The translations under genes were made by a program, and so were the position numbers. A model generated the notes under the pieces. It had not been told where the DNA came from. It ran no database searches and saw only the letters and a list, made by a program, of their open reading frames with translations. This document shows, piece after piece, positions 45,423 to 54,987 of a stretch of DNA of 64,000 bases (position 1 is its first letter; each line of letters opens with the position of its first letter). The stretch lies in contig NZ_CP035928.1 in assembly GCF_004214795.1 (NCBI RefSeq), forward strand, positions 868,001 to 932,000, given 5' to 3'. Origin of the DNA: Malaciobacter pacificus (lineage in GTDB: Bacteria; Campylobacterota; Campylobacteria; Campylobacterales; Arcobacteraceae).

Positions 45423-46228
45423 CCAAATACTTTTTGAAGTAGAGAGCTTGTTTGAGCAACAGGGTTACTTCTAATTTCAGCTTCTTTTGTTGCGATCATT
45501 TTAAATAGTCCATCAATTGCTTGATTTGTAACATAATCATCAATACTTTCATCAGATGAACTTGGAATATATGAGTCAACACCAAAATTCTTTGCTAATC
45601 CACTTATTGCACTTGTATCAACTAAATTACCAACATTGTTTTTATAAAAACCATTTGCCATATCGTAGTATTTTGCTACTTGGTTTTCTTGCATAGTCTC
45701 TTGAATTATAGGTTTTATCATTTTCTTTAAAGAGTCTGTTGTGTTTGTTTTAAAATAGTTTGTAGCTGCATCTTTATCTCCAGCTAAAATATTTTGGGCA
45801 TCAGCTAAACTCATTTTTTCAATAGCACCTACTAAAATTTCTGCTGTTTGAGGTGCTGCTTTTGTAGCTGCATTATTCATAGAAGTAATTAAATTATCAG
45901 CAATAGCATCTCCTCCTGCTTTTCTTATTAGCGATTCTGCTTTTGCTAAATTTCCTGGTAATGGAATTTTTACTAAAGAGTTATTTAAATATCCATTATT
46001 AGCTCCAAGATTTGAAACTGCATAATTAACTCCAACTTTTAGTGCTTCTTTTAATCCACTTGACACTGTAGAATCACTTAATTTTGAATTTGTAGTTGTT
46101 GTATTTTGAGTTGTAGTTGAGTTATTATTTACTGTATCTAAAACAGTTTTTGTAATACTTCCTAAATCAAAAGCAAAACTTAGTGATGTAGTTAATATAA
46201 GTGATGCAACGATAACTGATTTTTTCAT
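45416..46228 (-). CDS. DUF4197 periplasmic protein
   Basis: 270 residues. A signal peptide (KKSVIVASLILTTSLSFA) is followed by a Thr/Asn-rich spacer and a helical DUF4197 domain: GLKEALKVGVNYAVSNLG, then AESLIRKAGGDAIADNLITSMN and the ending NPVAQTSSLLQKVFG are typical. The family is widespread in proteobacteria with unknown function. AGGAAAACAA precedes the ATG. Confidence 0.85.
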   Translation of the reverse strand: MKKSVIVASLILTTSLSFAFDLGSITKTVLDTVNNNSTTTQNTTTTNSKLSDSTVSSGLKEALKVGVNYAVSNLGANNGYLNNSLVKIPLPGNLAKAESLIRKAGGDAIADNLITSMNNAATKAAPQTAEILVGAIEKMSLADAQNILAGDKDAATNYFKTNTTDSLKKMIKPIIQETMQENQVAKYYDMANGFYKNNVGNLVDTSAISGLAKNFGVDSYIPSSSDESIDDYVTNQAIDGLFKMIATKEAEIRSNPVAQTSSLLQKVFGN

Positions 46229-46299
46229 TTGTTTTCCTAATATAAAATTTTGTTATTTGACTATATAATAATGTATAAATTGTGAAAAAAGGATAAAAA

Positions 46300-46740
46300 A
46301 TAGAAAATATTGATGAAATTTGTAACTTTTTTTGTTATTACAAGAACCAGAGTTTAGAATCAGATGAAATTATTGAAAATTGTAAAGATAAAATCACGTC
46401 ATTTTATAATGAATTAGAAAAAGAATCTTTACTAAAAGATTATGAAGAAAACTTCTATATGATTTTAGGTTATACATATAGATTAGATGATATTTCTCAA
46501 AGATTATATTATACTTTTCAAGAGGCAATTATGGCTATTGATATGGAAAGAATGATGAGAAACGAAGAAGGGAAAAAATTAAATAGCATAGTTTATATTA
46601 TGGTTTTAAAAAATATTTGTGATGAATATATCACAAAAAATGTAAATGAAGAGATAAAACAAAAGGCAATTGATACTTATAAAAAAGTTGAAGAGAGAAA
46701 AGCAGCAGAAAATAAAAAGTATCATATGTATCAATACTAA
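46300..46740 (+). CDS. Uncharacterised protein with apparent ATA start
   Basis: The frame is open from just after a TAA at 46294 to the stop at 46738-46740. The first ATG is only at 46459, inside a continuous coding-like stretch, and no GTG or TTG precedes it. AAAGGA at 46288-46293 stands six bases before ATA at 46300, giving a 146-residue product that begins (M)ENIDEICNFFCYYKN. The protein is helical and charged, with no signal peptide and no recognised family. It ends 11 bp before pxpA and may be the first gene of that operon. Either ATA is the true start or it is a recent ATG to ATA change that reduces expression. Confidence 0.6.
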   Translation: MENIDEICNFFCYYKNQSLESDEIIENCKDKITSFYNELEKESLLKDYEENFYMILGYTYRLDDISQRLYYTFQEAIMAIDMERMMRNEEGKKLNSIVYIMVLKNICDEYITKNVNEEIKQKAIDTYKKVEERKAAENKKYHMYQY

Positions 46741-46751
46741 TAGGAAGTAGA

Positions 46752-47483
46752 ATGATAAAATTAAATTGTGACATGGGTGAAAGTTTTGGAGTATGGAAAA
46801 TGGGAGCTGATGAGCAAATAATGCCTTATATTGATATGGCAAATCTTGCTTGTGGTTTTCATGCTAGTGATGCTGTTACTATGGCTAGGTCAGTCTCTTT
46901 AGCTAAAACACACAATGTTACAATAGGAGCACATCCTGCTTATCAAGATATAGTTGGTTTTGGAAGAAGAAGTATTCAATGTACCCTTGAAGAGATTAAG
47001 TCTATAGTTCTATATCAATTAGGGGCTTTAAGTGCATTTTGTAAAGCAAACGGAACAACTGTAGCCTATGTAAAACCCCATGGGGCTTTGTATAATGATA
47101 TGATGAGAGATGAAAATATTTTCAAAGCGATTTTAAGTGCAATCTCATCATTTGATAAGAATATTAAACTAATGATTTTATCAAGTCCTAGAAATGAAGA
47201 GTACTCATATACAGCAAAAATTTATAGTATTGAACTTCTTTATGAAGTTTTTGCAGATAGAAACTATAACGATGATGGTAGTTTAGTATCAAGAGTTCAT
47301 GATAATGCTGTTATTCATGATGAATTAGAATTAGTTTCAAGATTAGTGAATTTAAAAGAAAAAAACTTTATACAAAGTATAAATGGTGTAAAACTATTTT
47401 TAAAAGCAGATACTATATGTGTTCATGGAGATAATGAAAATGCAGTAGAGTTTATAAAACTTATTAGAAAAGCACTTATTTAA
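46752..47483 (+). CDS. pxpA: 5-oxoprolinase subunit PxpA (LamB/YcsF family)
   Basis: 243 residues, full length. The N-terminal KLNCDMGESFGVWKMGADE and ACGFHASDAVTMARSV, then VTIGAHPAYQDIVGFGRR are diagnostic of the family. With PxpB and PxpC it uses ATP to open 5-oxoproline to glutamate, clearing this damage product. The next gene starts within its stop codon (TAATG). AATAGGAAGTAGA precedes the ATG. Confidence 0.95.
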   Translation: MIKLNCDMGESFGVWKMGADEQIMPYIDMANLACGFHASDAVTMARSVSLAKTHNVTIGAHPAYQDIVGFGRRSIQCTLEEIKSIVLYQLGALSAFCKANGTTVAYVKPHGALYNDMMRDENIFKAILSAISSFDKNIKLMILSSPRNEEYSYTAKIYSIELLYEVFADRNYNDDGSLVSRVHDNAVIHDELELVSRLVNLKEKNFIQSINGVKLFLKADTICVHGDNENAVEFIKLIRKALI

Positions 47484-48154
47484 TGAATATTAAACCTCTC
47501 TCTCCAAACTCTTTAATTATATATTTTTCAAATGAAATTTCAAAAGATATTTCTCAAAAAGTGATAAAAACTTATAATGCTATTTTGAAAAAAAACTTTG
47601 ATTTTATTGTTGATATTATTCCTTCTTATAGTTCAATTGTTATTAATTTTGATATGTTTAAAATAGACTTTTACTCTTTTAAAAATATCATAGAAAACCT
47701 TGAACTTGAAGATGAAATCAATCTTGAAGATTCTTTACTTAATATAGATGTATATTATGGAGTAGAAGTAGGCTTAGATTTAGATTCAATTTCTAATAAT
47801 ACAAAGTTAGATATTGAAGAAATAGTATATTTACATAGCTCTAAAATTTATGATATCTTTGCTATAGGTTTTTTACCTGGATTTGCATATATGGGAAATG
47901 TAGATGAAAAAATTAAACTACCAAGATTGCAAACACCAAGAAAAAATATTCCAAAGGGTAGTGTTGCTATTGCTGATACTCAAACAGCAGTTTATCCACA
48001 AAATAGTCCAGGTGGATGGAATATTATAGGACAAACACTATTTAACTGTTTTGATAAAAACTTAGATAATCTAAGTCCTTTTAACGTTGGTTCAAAAGTA
48101 AAATTTAACCCCATAACTAAAAAAGAGTTTTTATCAAAAGGTGGAATAATATGA
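47483..48154 (+). CDS. pxpB: 5-oxoprolinase subunit PxpB
   Basis: 223 residues. The KipI-type C-terminal motif region FAIGFLPGFAYMGNVDEKIKLPRLQTPRKNIPKGSVAIA and PQNSPGGWNIIGQT is strongly conserved. It forms the ATP-dependent 5-oxoproline-phosphorylating complex with PxpC. One-base overlap with pxpA and four-base overlap with pxpC. Confidence 0.94.
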   Translation: MNIKPLSPNSLIIYFSNEISKDISQKVIKTYNAILKKNFDFIVDIIPSYSSIVINFDMFKIDFYSFKNIIENLELEDEINLEDSLLNIDVYYGVEVGLDLDSISNNTKLDIEEIVYLHSSKIYDIFAIGFLPGFAYMGNVDEKIKLPRLQTPRKNIPKGSVAIADTQTAVYPQNSPGGWNIIGQTLFNCFDKNLDNLSPFNVGSKVKFNPITKKEFLSKGGII

Positions 48155-49098
48155 GTTTAGAAGTTTTAAATCCATCTTTTTTTACTACTATTCAAGATAG
48201 TGGAAGATTTGGTTATAGTCACATTGGTGTAACAAATTCTGGCGTTATGGATGAATATGCCTATAATATTCTAAATATTTTACTTAATAATGAGCAAGAT
48301 ACTAATGTATTAGAAATATCATTTTTTAATTTTGAAGTAATGTTTTTGCGTCCTACAAAAATTGCATTGACAGGAGCAGATGCAATAATAAAGTTAAATA
48401 ATGAACTTATAAAACCTTGGAGAACTCATAGTGTTAAATCAGGGGATATTTTAAAAATAGGTAAGTTTTTTAGTGGTTCAAAGCTTTATTTAGGAGTAAA
48501 AGGTGGTTTTTCTATAAAAAAAGAGTTTGGTAGTAATAGTACAACTATAAAAGAGAAATTAGGTGGAATTAATGGTGAGTTTTTAAAAACAGGAGATATC
48601 TTAAATTATAAATCTTATATAAATTATTATGACAAAAGATTAAAAGAGAAATATATACCAAAATATAGTACAGAGTTAGAATTGAGAGTTGTACTTTCTT
48701 ATCAAAAAGATAGCTTTTCAAAGGAAGAAAAAGATAAGTTTTTTTCGTCTGAATATATAATCTCAAATGATTTTAATAGAATGGCTTGTAAGTTAAAAGG
48801 AGAAAAAATAAATAGTAGTCTAGGTGGTATTATATCAGAAGGTATAGTTTATGGATCTATTCAAATCCCTAAAGATGGACAGCCTATTATTTTATTAAAA
48901 GATAGACAAACAATTGGAGGTTATCCTAAAATTGGAGTTGTTTTAGATATTGATTGTTTTAAATTAGCTCAAGCAAAACCAAATACTAAAATAAAATTTA
49001 AACCTATTAGTTTTGAGTCTGCTATAAAAAAATCAAAAGAGTTTTACAGCTCTTTTAATTTTAGAAAAAGTCTTTCAAAAAGTTCTTTTGAGTCTTGA
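48151..49098 (+). CDS. pxpC: 5-oxoprolinase subunit PxpC
   Basis: 315 residues, KipA/biotin-dependent carboxylase-like family. TTIQDSGRFGYSHIGVTNSGVMDEYAYNI at the N-terminus and KDGQPIILLKDRQTIGGYPKIG near 245 are typical. It completes the PxpABC complex. Its last 55 bases run antisense to the end of the gene at 49044-49844. Confidence 0.94.
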   Translation: MSLEVLNPSFFTTIQDSGRFGYSHIGVTNSGVMDEYAYNILNILLNNEQDTNVLEISFFNFEVMFLRPTKIALTGADAIIKLNNELIKPWRTHSVKSGDILKIGKFFSGSKLYLGVKGGFSIKKEFGSNSTTIKEKLGGINGEFLKTGDILNYKSYINYYDKRLKEKYIPKYSTELELRVVLSYQKDSFSKEEKDKFFSSEYIISNDFNRMACKLKGEKINSSLGGIISEGIVYGSIQIPKDGQPIILLKDRQTIGGYPKIGVVLDIDCFKLAQAKPNTKIKFKPISFESAIKKSKEFYSSFNFRKSLSKSSFES

Positions 49099-49844
49099 TT
49101 CTCAAAATATGGCTCAATGGCAAAACTATATGAAGTTTTTATCATAAGACCTGAATTATTTTTTAGTGTTGCATTTGCAAGTGTCTGTTTTAAATTTAGA
49201 ACTATAGAGTTTATATCATCAAAGTTTTCTTCTTTACAAAAAATAATAATCTTATTTTCAAAAAATCTTGCTATATTATAAATTATTTTTTCATCATTTA
49301 GATTTTTTTTGATGAACTTAACAGTGAAAAGTAATAGGTTATTAGCTATTAGTTCACCATACTGTTTTTTTATATATTCAAGATCATCTATTCCTACTAA
49401 AATAGAAGTACCTTTTTCTTTTAGAAAGCCTTTTTCATTCAAAAATTGATTATAAAGCCACTTTCTGTTGTTTATATTTGTTGTTTCATCTAAGAAAAGT
49501 TTATTATTTAATGTTAATATCTCTTTTTCTAAATTAGACATTTTTTTATAAATATTACTTAATTCATCAACATTTTTCTCTAATAAGGCAGTTTTTGCTT
49601 CTTTTGCTGAGTCTTTAATTAACGTTACATTTGAAGCAATATTATTAATATACTCTTCAATTGTATTATATTCATCAATAATTATTTTATTAATTTCATT
49701 TTGAAAAGATTCATCTTCTATATTTATTTCAATTTTTGATGCATTTTCATTGAACTTTTCAAAATAAATTGATGGTAGAATAACTTCTTGATTAAGTAAC
49801 TCATTAATAGTTAAATCAGTTATTTTTTTTAGTTCTTTTTTCAT
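49044..49844 (-). CDS. Degenerate GGDEF-domain protein
   Basis: 266 residues. A helical, coiled N-terminal half (about 1-120) leads to a GGDEF-like fold beginning DETTNINNRKWLYNQFL near 117, but the catalytic loop reads ARFFENKIIIF instead of GGDEF, so it should not make c-di-GMP. It may bind GTP, dimerise, or regulate the phosphodiesterase encoded immediately upstream, whose 3' end it overlaps by 29 nt. The ATG follows TTGGAGAGAGAAA. Its 3' end overlaps pxpC head-on. Confidence 0.75.
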   Translation of the reverse strand: MKKELKKITDLTINELLNQEVILPSIYFEKFNENASKIEINIEDESFQNEINKIIIDEYNTIEEYINNIASNVTLIKDSAKEAKTALLEKNVDELSNIYKKMSNLEKEILTLNNKLFLDETTNINNRKWLYNQFLNEKGFLKEKGTSILVGIDDLEYIKKQYGELIANNLLLFTVKFIKKNLNDEKIIYNIARFFENKIIIFCKEENFDDINSIVLNLKQTLANATLKNNSGLMIKTSYSFAIEPYFENQDSKELFERLFLKLKEL

Positions 49845-51066
49845 TTTCTCTCTCCAAGATTATCTCTGAAATAGACTTAGGTTTACTAATATAATATCCT
49901 TGTGAATAATCTATTTGTATATTTTTTACATATCTTAAAATTTTTAAATCACTAACAAACTCCGCAACAATTTTGATGTTCTGTTGTTTACAAAATAAAA
50001 CTATACTTTTAATTAAGTTTAAATAAATAACTTCATCAATTTTTTTGATTAATGAACCATCAATTTTTATATAGTCAATATTTAAATTTAATATATTTTC
50101 GTAGTTTGAAAAACCAGTACCAAAATCATCAATTGCAATTTTTACTCCAAGAATATTTACACTTGTTATAAAATCATTTACAATGTTAAAATTAGATACC
50201 TTTTCACTCTCTAAAATCTCTAAAGTTATGTATTTCCCAACATTATTTTTTTGAATTTTTGATATAAGAGCTTTTTTTATATTTGAGTTAATAATATCTG
50301 TATAATTCAAATTAATACTAACATTTATTTTGTATTTTAAAATATAATTTATTGTTTTATCAATTAGTATTTCCATAAGCTTAGTATAAAGCCTACATTT
50401 TTTTGCTTTTTGAATGAATGCATTAGGTAATATAATATTACCATTTTGATCAAAAATTCTCATCAGAACTTCATATTTCTCAATCTCTTCAGTTTCATTG
50501 TCAACAATTGCTTGAAAATATGGTTCTACCAAGTTATTATCTATACTATAGTTTAAGATTTTTACTAAATTTTCACTAACAGATTCATTTTTATAAAGAT
50601 ATGAATCATAAAACATATAGTGAACATAGTTAAGTTTTGCATTATGTAAAGCTTTTTCTGCATAAATTTTAATTTGATTATCATCACTTTTAGAACAACC
50701 AATCGTTACATCTATATTAATTAAAGTTTTTTTATCTAAAAGTTTAAAGTTATGAGAAGTTATATTCTTAAAAACAATGTCTTTTATTAATAAAATTTCA
50801 TCTATTTCAAGATTGTCATATATTGTTAATTCAAATACATCTGCATGAGTATTTGAAATGTTTATTAGTGTTTTTCTCTCAAGTTCATGTTTTATATCAA
50901 ATTTTATTTTTGTTTCAAGTAATGTTTTTAATTGTCTAATAATATAGTCACCATTATTGAATTTATAAATAGCATTGATATCTTTCATATACAAAATATC
51001 TATTAAAAATAGTGTTTTGTAACTGTTTTTATTGAATAGGTTTGATATAAAATTTTTCAACGCCAA
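49816..51066 (-). CDS. c-di-GMP phosphodiesterase (degenerate GGDEF plus EAL)
   Basis: About 416 residues if it starts at the TTG at 51066, which has GAAGG eight bases upstream; a TTG 15 bp earlier is possible. A degenerate GGDEF-like domain occupies about 1-150. The EAL domain has KYEVLMR (EVL in place of EAL), NLNYTDI, EILESE, AIDDFGTGFSNY, YIKIDGSLI, AEFV and QGYYISKP, so the metal and catalytic residues appear complete. It should hydrolyse c-di-GMP. It has no membrane helix. Confidence 0.85.
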   Translation of the reverse strand: MALKNFISNLFNKNSYKTLFLIDILYMKDINAIYKFNNGDYIIRQLKTLLETKIKFDIKHELERKTLINISNTHADVFELTIYDNLEIDEILLIKDIVFKNITSHNFKLLDKKTLINIDVTIGCSKSDDNQIKIYAEKALHNAKLNYVHYMFYDSYLYKNESVSENLVKILNYSIDNNLVEPYFQAIVDNETEEIEKYEVLMRIFDQNGNIILPNAFIQKAKKCRLYTKLMEILIDKTINYILKYKINVSINLNYTDIINSNIKKALISKIQKNNVGKYITLEILESEKVSNFNIVNDFITSVNILGVKIAIDDFGTGFSNYENILNLNIDYIKIDGSLIKKIDEVIYLNLIKSIVLFCKQQNIKIVAEFVSDLKILRYVKNIQIDYSQGYYISKPKSISEIILERENEKRTKKNN

Positions 51067-51206
51067 TTTATTTACCTTCAATTCTACTAAATCTTCTAAA
51101 TTATATATAATTAAACTTTAATAATTGTAAAAAATTGATTATTTTTTTTACTTTTTTAAAATAAAATGTAATTATTTTTTATAAATTCTATATTTAATAG
51201 TTAATT

Positions 51207-51215
51207 TGTTAAAAT
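51207..51215 (+). promoter_or_regulatory. Extended -10 promoter before 51244
   Basis: TGTTAAAAT, ending 28 bp before the ATG, with AAAGGAAATT between. Confidence 0.5.
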
Positions 51216-51243
51216 CCAACAACTTTTTAAAGGAAATTAAAAA

Positions 51244-51876
51244 ATGAAAAAAATTAATATAAAAGATTTACAAGTTGATATAGATATTATACAAGTTTTA
51301 GATTTATATTCTGTAAAAAAGAATTTTTTTATTGATATAAATGGGAATATATTAGAAAATATTGATGATAATGTAAAAAATCCAATAATTTTTAAAACTA
51401 ATGATAATACTTTTTTAATAAATAGTAATGATGCAAAAGAATTATCTTTGGAAATTTTCAAAGATTATAAGCCAACTATTATTGGAACAAAATGTAGAAT
51501 AAAACCCTTATCAAAATGGCAAGATATTATAGATTTAAATAAAGAACTAATGTTATATTTTGATCATCAAAGTGATGGAGTAGAGTTTTTTGAAGACAAA
51601 ATATTAGAAGATTATGGTTGGAATGCTTCTGCTTTAGAAATTAATTATAGACAAATTAGTGATTTTATTGAAGAAAACTGTGAAGGAATTTTACTTTGTT
51701 ATGATAATGAAGTACAATTTAATGGATTTACAATTGTTGAAGATATAAATGATGTTAGACTTAAAGTCAAAGAATTTATTCAAACTCAAGCAAAAATAAA
51801 TATTGATAAAGATATTGTTGATTTAGATGATGAAGATGTAATTGATGCTTTAGAACTTTTTGAATTGAAGGTATAA
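51244..51876 (+). CDS. Uncharacterised acidic protein, co-transcribed with DedA
   Basis: 210 residues, acidic, soluble. Asp-rich C-terminus (DLDDEDVIDALELFELKV). No motif or family recognised. The next gene, DedA, starts one base after its stop, so the two are an operon. AAAGGAAATTAAAA precedes the ATG. Confidence 0.65.
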   Translation: MKKINIKDLQVDIDIIQVLDLYSVKKNFFIDINGNILENIDDNVKNPIIFKTNDNTFLINSNDAKELSLEIFKDYKPTIIGTKCRIKPLSKWQDIIDLNKELMLYFDHQSDGVEFFEDKILEDYGWNASALEINYRQISDFIEENCEGILLCYDNEVQFNGFTIVEDINDVRLKVKEFIQTQAKINIDKDIVDLDDEDVIDALELFELKV

Positions 51877-51877
51877 A

Positions 51878-52417
51878 ATGGAAGAATTTATTAAAGATTG
51901 GGGATATATCGCCTTATTCTTATACTCATTTGGTGGAGGATTTGTAGGTTTAGTTATTGCAGGAGTATTATCTTATGCAGGTGATTTAAATATTTACTTA
52001 TCAATTTTAGTTGCAGGAGTTTCAAATTTTTTAGGTGACCAATTTCTGTTTTTTTTAGCTAGGAAAAATAAAAGCTATGCCAAAGGCATGATGAAAAACT
52101 ATGGAAGAAAAATTGCACTTGCTCATATTATGATGAGAAAATATGGTTCATTTGTAGTATTTATACAAAAATATATTTATGGAATAAAAACATTAATACC
52201 ATTAGCCATGGGACTTACTAAATATTCTGCACTAAAATTCTCAATTTTTAATATTTTTGCAACTGCTACATGGGCTTGTGTAGTTGGATATGCAAGTTAT
52301 ATTGCTGGAGAAGTTATTTTAAGTAGTGCAGATGATTTTAAGTACTTTGGATTAGGTATTGTTGTAATAGTTTTATTAACAGTAATGTATATTTTTAAAA
52401 GGATTGAAAAAAGCTAG
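51878..52417 (+). CDS. DedA-family membrane protein
   Basis: 179 residues with about four to five membrane helices. GYIALFLYSFGGGFVGLVIAG near the start, then GDQFLFFLARKNK and QKYIYGIKTLIPLAMGLTKYSALKFSIFNIFATATWACVVGY fit the DedA/VTT fold with its conserved Gly/Pro pattern. Family members flip lipid carriers such as undecaprenyl phosphate across the inner membrane. The specific lipid is not assignable. Confidence 0.87.
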   Translation: MEEFIKDWGYIALFLYSFGGGFVGLVIAGVLSYAGDLNIYLSILVAGVSNFLGDQFLFFLARKNKSYAKGMMKNYGRKIALAHIMMRKYGSFVVFIQKYIYGIKTLIPLAMGLTKYSALKFSIFNIFATATWACVVGYASYIAGEVILSSADDFKYFGLGIVVIVLLTVMYIFKRIEKS

Positions 52418-52504
52418 TTCTTATATAAAAAAATCAAAAAAGTACTTTATAAGAAAAATAATCATAAAATGTCTAAAATAATTTAAATTTCTAGGTGTTA
52501 AAAT

Positions 52505-54937
52505 TTGTTTAAAAACTCTTTGCTTTTAAAAATTATATTAGTATTTACTTTACCTGCAGTTGGTATCTTATTTTTCAGTACTAAATTGGTTATTGAAAAA
52601 TTGGATTATACTCAGGGAATAAATAGAACTTTAGATAACGTTGTTTATTTAGAGTATACTCAAAATTTAATTCATGAACTTCAAAAAGAGAGAGGCTATT
52701 CTGTAGTCTATTTAGAATCTCATAAATTTTCCGATAAGTTAATAAAACAAAAAGAAATTACAAACAAAAAGTTTAACGAATATCTAAGATATGCTACAGC
52801 ATTTATAAAAAAAAGCAATGAAAATAGCAATATTGAAATATTAGTAAAAGATATTCAAAATCAATTCTATTTGTTGGAAAATATTAGATTAAGTATTAAT
52901 GAAATAAAAATAGACTCATACAGAGTTTTAGATTTCTATTCAAAATTAAATGAAAAACTTTTAAATTCAATTATTTCTATTAAAAGTGTAAAGTCAGCAT
53001 TTGCTTTTAATAAAGAGTTTACAAATATTAGTTATTTTTTACTTTTTAAAGAGTTTACAGGTATTGAAAGAGCAATTATATCTAAGCTTATTATTGATAA
53101 GAAACTAGATGAAATAATTCAAAATAAAGTTGATGAAGTTCATACCATAAAAAAATCAAATCTTAACTATTTTAAAATAAACTCTTCTTTACGACTTCAA
53201 GAAATTTATAATAAAAACTTGCCTTTTAAAATTCAAGAAGATGTTCACAAGTACAGAGATGATGTCCTAAAAAATATATTGACTAAAGAGTTTGATGTAG
53301 TACATTGGTGGAACTTATCAACTACTAAAGTAGATGCATTAAATAAAATTTTTGATGAGATGCTAAAAGAATTAGATAGCATTGCTAAAAAAGCAACGAA
53401 AGATGCTTTCTTAGAACAGAATGTAAGTGTATTTTATCTATTTGTTTCATTTATTACATTAATAAGTCTTCTTTTTTTACTAAGAAACATAATCTTAAAT
53501 GAACAAAAAAGTTTTGAAAAAATAGAAAAACAGAAAAAAGTATATGAACTTTTAAATGAAACTAATAAACAATTATTAAAAAAGAGTAGTAAAGAAGAGA
53601 TTTATACAGAATTACATGAAATGGTTTCAAAAAATTCAAGTATGGTTTTTTGTTTTGTGTATGATTTAGAAGAACATGATAAAGAAAAGAGAATTTATGC
53701 TAAAGATGGTGAATTAAAAGATATTGTCAAAAAAAGATTAGATGGAGATTTTGAAAAATTAGATAATCTTTTAACACGAGCAATTAAATGGAAATCAAAT
53801 GTTTTAGTTGAAGATTTCACAAAAGCAAATATTTCAGTCTTTTCTGAGTATGGAAAGAAGTTTAATATAAACTCAGCAGCATCTTTCCCCATCAAAAAGT
53901 TTGGGGAACAAGTTTCTGTATTAGTAATTTATTCCAATGTATATAACTTTTTTGATTATGAAGTTGAAATGCTTTTTGATCAAATGATTTTTGATATTAC
54001 TCACTATTTAGAAAAATATGATTATGAAAAAATAAGAATTAAGCAAGAGGAACAACTTAAAATTGCATCTGTTGCTTTTGAATCTAGTGTGCCTATGGTG
54101 ATTACTAATGAAAATAGTGAAATTATTGAGGCAAATCAAGCTTTTTGTGATGTATTAGGTTATACAAAAGATGAAATATTAGGAAAAAACCCCAATTTAT
54201 TTAGGTCATTTCATCAAAATGAATCATTTTATGAACGAATGTGGAGAGTTTTAGATAGAGAAGACTCTTGGAGTGGTGAAATTTATAATAAAAAAAGAGA
54301 TGGAACAATTTTACCTGTTAGATTAACTGTAACTGCTATTAGAAATAATAAGAATGAAATTATTAATTATTTAGGTCAATACATTGACATTAGTGATATA
54401 AAAGATAGAGAACAAGTTTTAGAGTATCAAGCAACCCATGATAATTTAACAGGATTACCAAATAGACTTTTACTTCTTGATAGAATTGAGCACGCTATAA
54501 CAAAGGTTGTAAGACACAATAACGTAGGTGGATTGATATTTATTGATTTAGATAATTTTAAAACTATAAACGACACTATGGGACATGATGTTGGGGATGT
54601 GTTATTAATTGAAGTTGCAAAAAAATTAAAATATGTTATTCGAAATGAAGATACTGTTTCACGAATAGGTGGTGATGAGTTTATTATCCTAGCTGATAGT
54701 ATAGGAAGAGATAAAGAAGAAGCAAAGAAAAATATTGGGATACTTGCTAAAAAAATAAAAGATGCCTTAAATGGTATTGAATACATAAGTGGCCATAAAA
54801 ATATTTCAACTCCAAGTATTGGAGTAACACTTTTTAGTGATGCTTCCGTTAGTGTGAAAGATATTATTAAACAAGCTGATACAGCTATGTATGCAGCTAA
54901 AAAACAAGGTAAAAATGCAATTGAGTTTTTTAATTAA
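52505..54937 (+). CDS. Diguanylate cyclase with NIT, GAF and PAS domains
   Basis: 810 residues from TTG. A membrane helix near 8-27 and another near 308-327 bracket a helical periplasmic domain with QKERGYSVVYLES, the NIT (nitrate/nitrite-sensing) signature. A GAF-like domain (about 345-500), a PAS domain (about 515-635, with TNENSEIIEANQAFCDVLGYTKDEILGKNP) and a GGDEF domain follow. The active loop GGDEF is preceded by RNED, the inhibitory site. It should produce c-di-GMP under nitrate or related control; the ligand is inferred from the fold only. Confidence 0.9.
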   Translation: MFKNSLLLKIILVFTLPAVGILFFSTKLVIEKLDYTQGINRTLDNVVYLEYTQNLIHELQKERGYSVVYLESHKFSDKLIKQKEITNKKFNEYLRYATAFIKKSNENSNIEILVKDIQNQFYLLENIRLSINEIKIDSYRVLDFYSKLNEKLLNSIISIKSVKSAFAFNKEFTNISYFLLFKEFTGIERAIISKLIIDKKLDEIIQNKVDEVHTIKKSNLNYFKINSSLRLQEIYNKNLPFKIQEDVHKYRDDVLKNILTKEFDVVHWWNLSTTKVDALNKIFDEMLKELDSIAKKATKDAFLEQNVSVFYLFVSFITLISLLFLLRNIILNEQKSFEKIEKQKKVYELLNETNKQLLKKSSKEEIYTELHEMVSKNSSMVFCFVYDLEEHDKEKRIYAKDGELKDIVKKRLDGDFEKLDNLLTRAIKWKSNVLVEDFTKANISVFSEYGKKFNINSAASFPIKKFGEQVSVLVIYSNVYNFFDYEVEMLFDQMIFDITHYLEKYDYEKIRIKQEEQLKIASVAFESSVPMVITNENSEIIEANQAFCDVLGYTKDEILGKNPNLFRSFHQNESFYERMWRVLDREDSWSGEIYNKKRDGTILPVRLTVTAIRNNKNEIINYLGQYIDISDIKDREQVLEYQATHDNLTGLPNRLLLLDRIEHAITKVVRHNNVGGLIFIDLDNFKTINDTMGHDVGDVLLIEVAKKLKYVIRNEDTVSRIGGDEFIILADSIGRDKEEAKKNIGILAKKIKDALNGIEYISGHKNISTPSIGVTLFSDASVSVKDIIKQADTAMYAAKKQGKNAIEFFN

Positions 54938-54987
54938 TACAAGTTTAGATAAACTTCCAAATTAAAAAATTAAAATAAGGAATTATA

